From: Pseudoalteromonas piratica
GTDB taxonomy: Bacteria > Pseudomonadota > Gammaproteobacteria > Enterobacterales > Alteromonadaceae
Length of the DNA: 64,000 nt
Direction of reading: 5' to 3'
NCBI RefSeq assembly: GCF_000788395.1
Contig: NZ_CP009889.1
Coordinates: 186,001 to 250,000 of the forward strand
Shown here piece after piece: positions 22,938 through 31,777 of this stretch. A program made the position numbers and the translations under genes. Numbering within the stretch: the stretch's first letter is position 1; every line of letters starts with the position of its first letter. The notes beneath the pieces were generated by a model. The model searched no databases, was not told where the DNA came from, and saw only the letters and a list, made by a program, of their open reading frames with translations.

Positions 22938-23441
22938 TTAGTTATAGGCACCACTTGCGTAGTGTAATTCGTAACTGTGGCTGTAAATTTCTAAAATATT
23001 GCCAAATGGGTCTTCCATGTAAATCATACGGTATGGCTTTTCACCTGGGTAATAGTAGCGTGGTTTTGCCATACGCTTTTTACCGCCAGCAGCAACGATT
23101 TTCTCAGCTAATCCTTCTACATCTGGGTCTTGCACACAAAAGTGGAAAATACCTGTTTTCCAATATTCAAAGTTATCTTCAGGGTTTTCTTGGTTTTTAA
23201 ATTCAAACAATTCAACACCAATACGGTCGCCTGTCGATAAGTGTGCAATGCGAAATCGTTCCCAGCCAGCACCAAATACGTCGGTGCACATTTCGCCGAT
23301 AGGCGAGGTGTCTTCAACGATTTCAGTGGGCTTCATAATTAGATACCAGCCTAACACTTCTGTGTAGAATTTTACTGCAGCTTCCAGATCTGGCACAGAG
23401 ATACCAATGTGCGAAAAACTTCTTGGGTAAGTGTGTGACAT
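22938..23441 (-). CDS. VOC-superfamily (glyoxalase-like) protein
   Basis: 167-residue protein with two beta-alpha-beta-beta-beta modules of the vicinal oxygen chelate fold. Candidate metal ligands are His in FSHIGISVPDLE, Glu in GVELFEF, His in IFHFCVQD and Glu in GNILEIYSH. It could be a lyase, dioxygenase or resistance-type enzyme. It is divergent from a LysR regulator (105 bases), which probably controls it. The gene lies directly next to the end of the cassette array but has its own terminator and no attC. Confidence 0.8.
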   Translation of the reverse strand: MSHTYPRSFSHIGISVPDLEAAVKFYTEVLGWYLIMKPTEIVEDTSPIGEMCTDVFGAGWERFRIAHLSTGDRIGVELFEFKNQENPEDNFEYWKTGIFHFCVQDPDVEGLAEKIVAAGGKKRMAKPRYYYPGEKPYRMIYMEDPFGNILEIYSHSYELHYASGAYN

Positions 23442-23546
23442 TGTGCTTCCTTTTTAAAAAAGACTATTAACTTGTGCTAAGCCTAGTAAATAAACTAAAT
23501 TAAACAAAATTATCAAATTTTAGAAAATCCATAATTTAAAATTATA

Positions 23547-24449
23547 ATGTTAAATAACATATGGTTAAGAACCTATATCACCCTTGTTGAGACAAAAAGT
23601 TTTACTAAAACTGCCGACTTATTAGCGATGACGCAGCCAGGGGTGAGTCAGCATTTGCAGAAATTAGAGAGTTACTGTGGCAAGCCGCTAATTAAACGTT
23701 ATGGCAAAGCGTTTGAGATTACAGAGCAAGGCAAGATAGTGTATGAGTATGCATTGTCGACGTTTAAAGGTCATTCTAATTTGTTAGAGCAGCTTAGCTT
23801 TGATGATAAGCATAGCGGTGTCTGTCGCATTGCGTGCTCTGGAGCTAATGCGCTATCACTCTATGAGCAGTTAGTAGCTCTGCAAGTTAAATTTCCACAC
23901 CTTGTATGTGAACTTGAAATCGCACCTAATGAACGTATTTTGCATCACATTCAACAGGGGACGGTTGATCTTGGTATCGTAAGTCATTATCCCATTGATA
24001 AAGGCTTTACAGCTACGCACTTAACCCATGAACGAATCGTGGTGGCGTTGGCAAAATCTTGGCGCGCTAAAGTGAGCTCGTTTGATGACTTATGTCAGCG
24101 CGGTTTTATTAATCACCCTGATGGAAAGCATTACCTTACGATGGTATTAAATCATCTTAAAATGCCTGCTAGTAGGGTTGAGTCAATACATGTTAGCGGT
24201 TACATCAATCAGCTTAACCAAATACTGTTGCCTGTTTCCAGGGGGTTAGGGTTTACCGTATTGCCTCAAATTGCAATTACGCATTCGCCCTTTAAAGAAT
24301 CACTTTGTGAATTTGAGCTATCAAACATCATTACACAGCCGAGGTACCTTGTTAAAAAATCTCAGCGAGACTTACCAGCACGTTTTGCTTTGGTTACTGA
24401 TACGATTAACACTGTTTTTGAATATGCCAAGGAGCACTTACCAAAATAG
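23547..24449 (+). CDS. LysR-family transcriptional regulator
   Basis: 300-residue LysR-type regulator. The N-terminal helix-turn-helix spans SFTKTADLLAMTQPGVSQHLQKLESYCGKPLI; the substrate-binding domain begins near residue 90 (CRIACSGANALSLYEQLV). It is divergent from the VOC protein gene and most likely regulates it. Its 3' end overlaps the convergent LysE-type exporter gene by 12 bases, so antisense coupling of the two transcripts is possible. Confidence 0.88.
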   Translation: MLNNIWLRTYITLVETKSFTKTADLLAMTQPGVSQHLQKLESYCGKPLIKRYGKAFEITEQGKIVYEYALSTFKGHSNLLEQLSFDDKHSGVCRIACSGANALSLYEQLVALQVKFPHLVCELEIAPNERILHHIQQGTVDLGIVSHYPIDKGFTATHLTHERIVVALAKSWRAKVSSFDDLCQRGFINHPDGKHYLTMVLNHLKMPASRVESIHVSGYINQLNQILLPVSRGLGFTVLPQIAITHSPFKESLCEFELSNIITQPRYLVKKSQRDLPARFALVTDTINTVFEYAKEHLPK

Positions 24450-25052
24450 CTGTGTGATGATTTCGTGCATTACAGGCAGTACGGATAACACTAATAATCC
24501 TGCCATCGATAAATTAAATACACGTCGCTGAGCGGCACTGTTTAAGGCATTTTGTAACAGTGAACCGAATAACAACCACACACCTACACAGGGAAATGAC
24601 ACAAAAAAGAATGTAAGTGAGATAATCATTTGCTGGCTTACTAAATCACCACCACTTGAGGTAAATGCTGCGATTGCGCCGGTTGCTACAATCCAGGCTT
24701 TAGCATTGACCCATTGAAATAATGCCCCTTTCATAAATGAAAATGGCTTTGTCTGGGTGTCGCTTTTAAGCTCAGAGCTGCTTTTTGCAATTAGCCAAGC
24801 TAAATAAAGTAAATAACCTACACCGATACATTTAATAATGAAATGTAACATCGGGTAATGGGTAAAAAGCTGTGCGAAGCCAAACCCTACCACTAGCAGC
24901 ATTAAACTAAAACCAATACAAATGCCTAACAACAGTGGCAAGCTTTTTTGAACACCAAAATTCACCCCTGATGTCATCACCATGATGTTATTCGGTCCGG
25001 GCGTTACTGATGATGAAATGGCAAAAAGTGCAACAGCCAGTAAATAATCCAT
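24438..25052 (-). CDS. LysE-family amino-acid exporter
   Basis: 204-residue inner-membrane protein with about six predicted spans. The N-terminal SVTPGPNNIMVMTSGVNFG is the signature of the LysE/RhtB translocator family, and the WVNAKAWIVATGAI segment matches helix 4 of that family. It should export an amino acid or related compound. It follows a DUF2834 gene by 7 bases on the same strand (likely one operon) and overlaps the convergent LysR gene. Substrate not determinable. Confidence 0.88.
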   Translation of the reverse strand: MDYLLAVALFAISSSVTPGPNNIMVMTSGVNFGVQKSLPLLLGICIGFSLMLLVVGFGFAQLFTHYPMLHFIIKCIGVGYLLYLAWLIAKSSSELKSDTQTKPFSFMKGALFQWVNAKAWIVATGAIAAFTSSGGDLVSQQMIISLTFFFVSFPCVGVWLLFGSLLQNALNSAAQRRVFNLSMAGLLVLSVLPVMHEIITQLFW

Positions 25053-25059
25053 ATCATTC

Positions 25060-25395
25060 CTAAAGCGGCTGAGCGTCGCTTAATTGTGCCTCGTGTTGCC
25101 GGGTGCGTAAATATAAATAGAGTGGCAAGCCACATGACACCCCAACACATACGGTGCCAATAATTGCTAAATACCAGTAAGCGATTTTATTGACTTTTGC
25201 ATCGACCACAATGAAACCAATTAATGTGATGGCAGCAATCAGCACATCAAGCCAAGCAAAGAGACCTACTGAGCTAGCTGAGACAGCTTGAAAAAGTAAC
25301 TTTAAATTAAAACCGTTAGCCATGAACCATGGAAAAATGGCACTAAGGGGAATTACCGTGCCGGCAATCGTGGCGAATAAGTAAAAGTATTTCAT
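25060..25395 (-). CDS. DUF2834 membrane protein
   Basis: 111-residue protein with three predicted membrane spans (residues about 1-20, 45-62 and 74-100). The motif IPLSAIFPWFMANGFN and the spacing of the spans match DUF2834, a small family of unknown function often found in marine gammaproteobacteria. It precedes the LysE-type exporter gene by 7 bases and is probably cotranscribed with it. Confidence 0.75.
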   Translation of the reverse strand: MKYFYLFATIAGTVIPLSAIFPWFMANGFNLKLLFQAVSASSVGLFAWLDVLIAAITLIGFIVVDAKVNKIAYWYLAIIGTVCVGVSCGLPLYLYLRTRQHEAQLSDAQPL

Positions 25396-25629
25396 TATAG
25401 GTCGAACATCCGTTTCATTGGTTACTAAGTAATGTGGCTATAAATACCTTGCCTTTTACACATTAATTTATGCACTTAGATTTCTCAATTGATTATTTTG
25501 TTACTGTGCGTTTTAAATGTCTAACACAAACTTTTTATTAAATCGTGATAATTTTGTGAGATTTTAGTGATGGGATTGCGAAGTTTGTTTTTCATAGTGA
25601 AACAGTCAAAAACAACCTGAGAACAAATT

Positions 25630-26334
25630 ATGAAGACACAAATCCTTTCGCTTTTTGCCACCACTGCACTGATCGCAGCAAGTAATGCAAATGCAGCAGA
25701 TATAGATGTAAAAATTACTAACTTAACACAAGGTATTTATTTTACACCGCTTCTTGTAACAGCTCATTCTAGTGATGCGATGTTGTATAAATTAGGTGAA
25801 GCGGCTTCACCTGAACTGCAAGCCATGGCTGAAGGCGGCAGTTTAGATGGGCTTGTAGCAATTGTTGATAGTATTGGCGCAGATACCATGGCAAACCCTG
25901 CTGGTGGTTTATTAGCACCTGCTTCAAGTACCATGACTAACATTATGACAAGTGATGGCAATACCCAGTTATCAATCGTCGGTATGATGTTACCAACCAA
26001 TGATGGCTTTGTAGGCCTAAATAGTTGGAGCATTCCAAGCGAAGTGGGCACTTACACTATTTATTTAAATGCGTATGATGCGGGTACTGAAGCCAATAAT
26101 GAGTTAGTAAAAGATGGATCTGGCGCACCGGGTGAATTGGGTATTCCAGCAGCACCTGGCGTTGCTCCGGGCGAAAATGGCACCGGCGTAACGACTACAG
26201 AAGAAAATAAAATGATTCATGTTCATCGTGGTAATCTGGGTGATGACAATGCTTCTGGCGGTAGTAGTGACTTACATAATACAGTTCACCGCTGGTTAAA
26301 CCCGGTTGCTAAAGTAACTGTAACTGTGAAGTAA
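25630..26334 (+). CDS. exported spondin-domain protein
   Basis: 234 residues with a signal peptide (FATTALIAASNANAA) and a spondin_N-like domain starting DIDVKITNLTQGIYFTPLLVTAH. Further landmarks are SIVGMMLPTNDGFVGLNSW and YDAGTEANNEL, which are shared with the next gene. Bacterial spondin_N proteins are secreted or periplasmic and of unknown function. The tandem arrangement with a lipoprotein paralog 12 bases downstream suggests that they act together at the cell surface. Confidence 0.82.
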   Translation: MKTQILSLFATTALIAASNANAADIDVKITNLTQGIYFTPLLVTAHSSDAMLYKLGEAASPELQAMAEGGSLDGLVAIVDSIGADTMANPAGGLLAPASSTMTNIMTSDGNTQLSIVGMMLPTNDGFVGLNSWSIPSEVGTYTIYLNAYDAGTEANNELVKDGSGAPGELGIPAAPGVAPGENGTGVTTTEENKMIHVHRGNLGDDNASGGSSDLHNTVHRWLNPVAKVTVTVK

Positions 26335-26346
26335 TTGGGGGTCATT

Positions 26347-27057
26347 ATGAGACTTAGTAAAATATTGATCCCAGCAGCATGTTTAGCGCTTGTTGCATGT
26401 GGTGATGACGATAATGACACTATGACCGTTGAACCGCCGGTAGTTACACCACCGGTTACAATGACCTATGAATTTATGGTTACTGCTGTCAATTTGACGC
26501 AAGCCCAACCTATGTCGCCACTTGGCAGTGCGTTACATACCTCAGGTCAATTTTGGCAAATTGGTGAAATGGCATCTGAACCTCTCGAAGTATTGGCAGA
26601 GTCGGGAGACAATTCAGGCCTGCTAGCGCTGGATGTCGTTAATAGTAGTGCATCAAGTGCGGGTGTATTAATGCCAGGCGAAAAAGCAGAAATAATGCTG
26701 ACAACAGAAATGATTGAAGGTCAAAAATTATCATTAATTTCGATGATGGTGAATACAAATGATGGCTTCACCGGTCTTAATGCAATAGATGTTTCTTCCA
26801 TGAGTGTTGGTGATATGCAGTACTATAAAACCTTTGCTTATGATGCGGGCACAGAAGCTAACTCAGAAGCGGCCGGAACGATACCTGGTCCTGCCGATGG
26901 TGGTGAAGGCTTTAACAGTGCGCGTGAAGAATTAAATAAAGTTGCGATGCACCCAGGAGTAGTTGGACAAGAAGATGGATTAGGTACTTCGGTACTTACC
27001 AGTCTTCACAAGTTTGATAATCCGTTGTTGGCTGTCACCGTAACACGCGTTAAATAG
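26347..27057 (+). CDS. spondin-domain lipoprotein
   Basis: 236 residues. The lipobox LVAC at the end of the signal peptide (Cys at residue about 19) is followed by an Asp-rich linker and Pro/Val-rich spacer, then a spondin_N-like domain with VTAVNLTQAQPMSPLGSALHTS, SMMVNTNDGFTGLNAI and YDAGTEANSEA. It is a paralog of the preceding gene. The start is ATG 26347, with a GGGGG run upstream. It is followed by a nested palindromic structure and then by an orphan response regulator. Confidence 0.82.
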   Translation: MRLSKILIPAACLALVACGDDDNDTMTVEPPVVTPPVTMTYEFMVTAVNLTQAQPMSPLGSALHTSGQFWQIGEMASEPLEVLAESGDNSGLLALDVVNSSASSAGVLMPGEKAEIMLTTEMIEGQKLSLISMMVNTNDGFTGLNAIDVSSMSVGDMQYYKTFAYDAGTEANSEAAGTIPGPADGGEGFNSAREELNKVAMHPGVVGQEDGLGTSVLTSLHKFDNPLLAVTVTRVK

Positions 27058-27156
27058 GCCGGCGATTTGTTTTACATTTGAGAAAGGCATGCAAAAACAT
27101 GACTGTTTTTGCATGCTAACTCAGGATTGCCCTTGTTGTTGTCATCGTCGGCCTAT
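27054..27156. repeat. nested palindromic element of about 100 bp
   Basis: Outer stem ATAGGCCGGCGA (27054-27065) pairs with TCGTCGGCCTAT (27145-27156), with one G-U wobble. Inside is a perfect 13-base stem GCATGCAAAAACA / TGTTTTTGCATGC (27087-27116). A TGAG/CTCA pair lies between. It overlaps the stop codon of the lipoprotein gene. It could be a structured RNA, an attenuating terminator or a small palindromic repeat element. Confidence 0.6.
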
Positions 27157-27182
27157 CTTATTGTTAAATAAGCAGAGGTGTG

Positions 27183-27920
27183 ATGATGCAACACTCGGTA
27201 TTAATTGTTGAAAATGATTTTGATATTGCGGGGTTAGTGCAAGTTCATTTAACTGAACTTAACTTGTTGGTAGATCATGTTACGACAGGTGACGCTGCAC
27301 TGACTAAATTAACAAAGCAAGACTATCAAATTGTTTTGCTGGATATTATGTTGCCTGGCATAGACGGGTTAAGCTTGTGCCGTGAAATCAAAACAAAAAT
27401 GCCTCATGTAAGCGTTGTCTTTCTCTCCTCTAAAAATAGTGAAATGGATCGCATTATTGGTCTTGAAATGGGCGCTGATGACTATATCTGTAAGCCGTTT
27501 AGTTATCGCGAACTGCAAGCGCGCATAAAAACACAGTTGCGTCATATTCGCTTATTGCAACAAAATCAAACCCAACCAGCACTCACAACCCCTCAACACC
27601 AAGCGCTAAATTTTGGTGCATTACACATTGACCCTGCAAGTCATGAAGTGCGATTTGAAGGAGAAGACTTACCCCTTACTGCCACTGAGTTTGAGTTGAT
27701 GGTCTTTTTTGCGAAACACCCAAATCAGGTTTTTTCTAGAAGCCAGTTATTAGAGTCGGTGTGGGGCTATGGACATTGTGGCTATGAGCATACAGTTAAC
27801 TCGCATATAAACCGTTTGCGTGGCAAATTAGAAAAGTATGCGAAACAACATGTTATTGAAACTGTATGGGGAGTAGGTTACAAACTTAATGCTAAATCGT
27901 TGGCGGTTGCGGCACTTTGA
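27183..27920 (+). CDS. OmpR/PhoB-family response regulator (orphan)
   Basis: 245-residue two-domain regulator. The receiver has Glu10/Asp12 acidic pocket residues, the phospho-acceptor Asp54 in VLLDIMLPG, and a Lys in YICKPFSYRE. The C-terminal winged helix contains LTATEFELMVFFAKHPNQVFSRSQLLESVWGY and HINRLRGKLE. No histidine kinase is adjacent, so its partner is elsewhere. ATG codons at 27183 and 27186 are both possible with AGAGG upstream. Confidence 0.9.
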   Translation: MMQHSVLIVENDFDIAGLVQVHLTELNLLVDHVTTGDAALTKLTKQDYQIVLLDIMLPGIDGLSLCREIKTKMPHVSVVFLSSKNSEMDRIIGLEMGADDYICKPFSYRELQARIKTQLRHIRLLQQNQTQPALTTPQHQALNFGALHIDPASHEVRFEGEDLPLTATEFELMVFFAKHPNQVFSRSQLLESVWGYGHCGYEHTVNSHINRLRGKLEKYAKQHVIETVWGVGYKLNAKSLAVAAL

Positions 27921-28161
27921 AACCTTTGGCAGTTAAACAAAGCATGTAAATTATCCGTTTGTTTTCTTCGAATATAAATGCTCACCCTTAATGTAATGCT
28001 AAAGGTTGTAAGATAAGAAATACTTTCTTTTTCATCAGGTTAGTGAAACACGGACGTTCACTATTTTATTTGAACATTTGATTCAGAAGGCTTACTCTTT
28101 AATAAATACATAAGGTTTTGCCTTAAAAATAAATTTAACCACCAAAAGATGTACACCTGCT

Positions 28162-28719
28162 ATGACTGCTCACCGAGGCTTTACCCTTATTGAAATGATT
28201 TTAGTGATTGTTGTGCTTGGCGTCATTGCGATAGTTGCAGCACCTAAGTTTTTGTCAGTAAGTCGCGATGCTAATGTTGCCACAATCAAACAAGTGGCAG
28301 CAGGGCTAGAGCAATTAACTGACAGTATTTATGCTAAGGCGGTAATTCAACATAAACACAAAGTGAGTAATGAATCCGTAGTGATTAATGGTGTTAACAT
28401 CAATACTTACTTTGGCGCACCGCAAGAGATTTGGAATAATGCCTTAGGTAACTTGATGGAGGGAGACTTTAGTTATGTGGGTAACGGTTATTATGATTTA
28501 GGCTCAAGCTTAGTTTCAAGTTATCAGTGCCAGCAGCGTTTATGCGTGATTGATCAAACTCCTGGATCGTATGTTAATAACAGTATTCAAGGGTGGGGCC
28601 TCTTTATTTTTCCTAAGGGCTATCGTTTGCAAGATGGGTGCTATGCATATTACGCGTTTGCCGAAAATGGCAGTCAAGTTACAGAGAAAGTGAGTGCATG
28701 GGTTGTGCAAGGTTGCTAG
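28162..28719 (+). CDS. type IV pilin-like (MSHA/minor pilin) prepilin
   Basis: 185-residue prepilin. A short basic leader MTAHRG precedes the FTLIEMILVIVVLGVIAIVAAPKF prepilin N-terminus; cleavage is expected after Gly6 with Phe as first residue and Glu at position 5 of the mature protein. The C-terminal half has paired cysteines (YQCQQRLCVID, QDGCYAY and VVQGC), consistent with pilin disulfides. No pilus assembly genes are adjacent. The length and C-terminal pattern fit MSHA-type or minor pilins. Confidence 0.82.
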   Translation: MTAHRGFTLIEMILVIVVLGVIAIVAAPKFLSVSRDANVATIKQVAAGLEQLTDSIYAKAVIQHKHKVSNESVVINGVNINTYFGAPQEIWNNALGNLMEGDFSYVGNGYYDLGSSLVSSYQCQQRLCVIDQTPGSYVNNSIQGWGLFIFPKGYRLQDGCYAYYAFAENGSQVTEKVSAWVVQGC

Positions 28720-28814
28720 CAAAAAATAGCACTCATCACATAACTATCTGAACTTTATCACTGAGTTAAACGTATTAATTCACCAGGATGAGATTAAACT
28801 ATTGGTGAAAATAC

Positions 28815-30173
28815 GTGGTCAAAACTCTTTATTGGTTCACTCATGATTTACGCTTAAGCGATAACCCTGCACTTGAATTTGCCCTAAATAAAAGTGAGCA
28901 CATCGCTTTTGTTTATGTACTCGATCCCGCCAAAAAAATTGCCAGTAATTATCACTGTCAGTTGCTGGGTGAACATCAAACCCGCTTTATCCTTAACTCT
29001 TTACAAGAATTAGCTGATGAACTGCAAGCGCTTGGTCATCAATTGATTGTGTTAGAGGGGGAACCACAAAGAGTTTTATATGATTTTATTAACACTCATG
29101 CCATCAACCAGCTAGTGGTTGCGGAGCAGGTTGGCGTTTATGAAAAACGTCAAATAAGTGATTTACAAAACGCATTCCCAACATTACCAATAGCCTTATT
29201 TTGGCAACATACCTTATTTTCACAATCTCAAATTGACATGCTCGATTGCATGTCTGGTAGTTTTAGTAAATTTCGCAACAAAGTCGAAAAACACGCCCTA
29301 CCAATTGCTGAGCCGAGTTCAAACGAGTGCAATGTCTTCCCCGAAAAATGGCCGAGCGCTATTAAAATCGACAACAATTTTGTGTTGTTAAACTGGTTTG
29401 AACGCATTGATATGTCGTATTTATTACCAAATGATATGCCATTTTTTGCAGGAGAACACGCTGGCAAGTATCACCTAGTGAGTTACCTTAACAGTGGTGC
29501 TGCAAAAACCTACAAAGCAACGCGCAATGAGCTTGATGGTTGGCAAAACTCAACCAAATTTAGTCCTTATTTAGCGATTGGTAACTTATCACCGCGCCAA
29601 ATTTGGCATGCCGTTTCACATTACGAGCAATCAGATGGTGCCAATGAATCAACTTATTGGATTAAGTTTGAGTTGTTGTGGCGCGAGTATTTTCAATGGC
29701 TGAGTGTAAAATTAGGCAGCAAAATGTATGCTTTTTCAGGTTTACGTGATACTAAACCTCTGACCAGTTTTTTTGCCGAGCGTTATCAAAAATGGTGCAG
29801 TGGCAACACGCCTTACCTAATTGTTAATGCTTTAATGAAACAACTCAATGCCACGGGTTATATGTCAAATCGCGGCAGGCAAATTGCCGCAAGTTGTTTG
29901 GTGAATGAACTACAACTTGATTGGCGTTATGGTGCGGCTTATTTTCAACAACAACTTATCGATTTTGATGTGGCATCTAACTGGGGAAATTGGCAATACA
30001 TTGCGGGTGTAGGTGTTGATCCTCGTGGTGGTAGGCACTTTAATCTTGATAAACAAACCGAACAGTTTGACGCTAAAGGTGAGTTTATTCGAAAGTGGCA
30101 GGGGTCAGCGGTAGGCTCTCAGCTTGATGCCAACGATGCTGCAGATTGGCCAATTTTGAGCGATGTTACGTAA
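28815..30173 (+). CDS. DASH-type cryptochrome
   Basis: 452-residue photolyase/cryptochrome family protein. The N-terminal antenna-binding domain begins TLYWFTHDLRLSDNPAL. The FAD-binding domain has YKATRNELDGW, FSPYLAIGNLSPRQIW, MSNRGRQIAASCLVNELQLDWR and SNWGNWQYIAGVGVDPRGGRHFN, all DASH hallmarks. DASH proteins repair pyrimidine dimers mainly in single-stranded DNA. The start is GTG at 28815. It overlaps/abuts the next photolyase gene (stop and ATG adjacent) and opens an island of five likely cotranscribed genes. Confidence 0.88.
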   Translation: MVKTLYWFTHDLRLSDNPALEFALNKSEHIAFVYVLDPAKKIASNYHCQLLGEHQTRFILNSLQELADELQALGHQLIVLEGEPQRVLYDFINTHAINQLVVAEQVGVYEKRQISDLQNAFPTLPIALFWQHTLFSQSQIDMLDCMSGSFSKFRNKVEKHALPIAEPSSNECNVFPEKWPSAIKIDNNFVLLNWFERIDMSYLLPNDMPFFAGEHAGKYHLVSYLNSGAAKTYKATRNELDGWQNSTKFSPYLAIGNLSPRQIWHAVSHYEQSDGANESTYWIKFELLWREYFQWLSVKLGSKMYAFSGLRDTKPLTSFFAERYQKWCSGNTPYLIVNALMKQLNATGYMSNRGRQIAASCLVNELQLDWRYGAAYFQQQLIDFDVASNWGNWQYIAGVGVDPRGGRHFNLDKQTEQFDAKGEFIRKWQGSAVGSQLDANDAADWPILSDVT

Positions 30174-31625
30174 ATGAGCATTGCAGTTGTTTGGCTTAAA
30201 CGCGACTTACGCCTATCAGATCATGCGCCATTGTTGGCGGCAGCAAAAACGGGATTGCCTGTTTTATTAGTTTATTGCTTTGAGGGTATGCTGCTCAATG
30301 ATGCCCATTATTCTGAGCGTCACTGGCGTTTTGTATCGCAGTCTTTGCGTGATATGGCAAATAAATTACCTCAAGGTGCCTTGTATGTAGCGAAGGATGA
30401 TGCGTTAGAAATGTTCCAAGCGCTACACGAAAAATACTGCATTTCATCAGTTTTCTCTCACCAAGAAATTGGACTCGATAATACCTTTTCTCGTGATAAG
30501 GCCTTCTCACAATGGTGTAATGATAACGGTATTTCATGGTGTGAAACCCCATTAGGTGCGGTGCAACGTGGCCTTACTCATCGCCTCAATTGGGATAAAA
30601 ATTGGCAGCAAGTGATGCGCTCAGAGTGTACCAATGTCAATCTAAATTCCATGTGTTGGTTTACACACTGTGAGTTTGAGTGCCAATTAACTTACTTCGA
30701 AAAGCGTTATCAAAGCATTAAAGGACAGTTTCAAAACGGGGGGGAAAGTGAAGCTTTTCAGGTGTTAAATGATTTTTTTATTGCACGTGGGAAAGATTAC
30801 GCATTTAAACTTTCCAGTCCCAGTTTAAGTCAAATTCATTGCTCACGATTATCTCCTTATCTGGCGTGGGGTAATATTAGTTTACGGCAGGTTTATCAAA
30901 CGGTCCTCAATCATTGGCAAGTTCCCGGTTGGCGGCGAAGCCTTGTTGCGCTTACCTCTCGGTTACACTGGCATTGCCACTTTATTCAAAAATTTGAGAG
31001 TGAATGCGAAATGGAATTTCGCCATGTTAATAAAGGGTATGATGACTTACCCCGAGTGACAGGCGAGTTAGCCGAGCAACGATTACTTGCTTGGAAAACG
31101 GGTAATACAGGTGTGCCCATGGTGGATGCTTGTATGCGATGTTTAATTGAAACCGGATACATTAATTTTCGCATGCGAGCTATGTTAGTAAGCTTTTTAT
31201 GCCATCACCTTGAGCTAGACTGGCGTGCTGGTGTCGCGCATTTAGCGAGTCTATTCTTAGACTTCGAACCAGGTATTCATTACAGCCAATTTCAAATGCA
31301 GGCAGGCGTTACCGGTATAAATACCATTCGCATTTATAGCCCAGTAAAACAGGGTGAGGAAAAAGATGAAAGGGGTGATTTTGTGAGAACTTGGGTGCCT
31401 GAATTAACAGAGGTGCCGGCTCCATTAATTCACAGTCCATGGCAACTTTCTGAAATGGAACAGGTGATGTATGGCTTCAAGTTGGGCGAAGAATACCCAA
31501 AACCAATCATTGATGTGAAGCAAAGCTATAAGAATGCACAAGCGTTACTTTGGCAGTGGCGCAAAAAACCAAAAGTAGTCATCGAAAGTAAACGGTTACT
31601 CGCGCGCCATGTGAGGCCTAATTAA
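30174..31625 (+). CDS. cryptochrome/photolyase family protein (second paralog)
   Basis: 483-residue FAD-binding photolyase homolog. It opens [17 protein letters not shown], and the C-terminal domain has [70 protein letters not shown] and [15 protein letters not shown]. This is close to CPD photolyase/cryptochrome proteins but the segment around NTIRIYSP differs from DASH. It might repair CPD lesions or act as a light sensor. Its ATG directly follows the DASH gene stop; its stop overlaps the ATG of a DUF2256 gene by one base (TAATG), so the genes are translationally coupled. Confidence 0.85.
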   Translation: MSIAVVWLKRDLRLSDHAPLLAAAKTGLPVLLVYCFEGMLLNDAHYSERHWRFVSQSLRDMANKLPQGALYVAKDDALEMFQALHEKYCISSVFSHQEIGLDNTFSRDKAFSQWCNDNGISWCETPLGAVQRGLTHRLNWDKNWQQVMRSECTNVNLNSMCWFTHCEFECQLTYFEKRYQSIKGQFQNGGESEAFQVLNDFFIARGKDYAFKLSSPSLSQIHCSRLSPYLAWGNISLRQVYQTVLNHWQVPGWRRSLVALTSRLHWHCHFIQKFESECEMEFRHVNKGYDDLPRVTGELAEQRLLAWKTGNTGVPMVDACMRCLIETGYINFRMRAMLVSFLCHHLELDWRAGVAHLASLFLDFEPGIHYSQFQMQAGVTGINTIRIYSPVKQGEEKDERGDFVRTWVPELTEVPAPLIHSPWQLSEMEQVMYGFKLGEEYPKPIIDVKQSYKNAQALLWQWRKKPKVVIESKRLLARHVRPN

Positions 31626-31777
31626 TGAAGAAATCCGATTTACCAACAAAATTATGCAAAGTTTGTGAGCGCCCATTTACTTGGCGAAAAAAGTGGCAAC
31701 GCGATTGGCAAAATGTGAAATATTGCTCTAAACGTTGCGCAGGTAATCGACAAAAAGGAAATAACAATGGCGAATGA
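31625..31777 (+). CDS. DUF2256 small zinc-finger-like protein
   Basis: 50-residue basic protein, too short for the usual length cut-off. It reads [20 protein letters not shown], with a second cysteine pair in YCSKRCAG: a CxxC...CxxxC arrangement typical of DUF2256, a family strikingly often found beside cryptochrome/photolyase genes. The start overlaps the preceding stop (TAATG) and the end overlaps the next gene by 11 bases, so it is firmly embedded in the operon. Function is unknown; it may assist maturation of, or bind, the neighbouring photolyase. Confidence 0.88.
   Translation: MKKSDLPTKLCKVCERPFTWRKKWQRDWQNVKYCSKRCAGNRQKGNNNGE

Noticed and set aside
24271..24531. 86-codon plus-strand ORF inside the LysR gene and its LysE overlap
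   Set aside because: Shadow of the LysR reading frame with basic, low-complexity composition and no start context.
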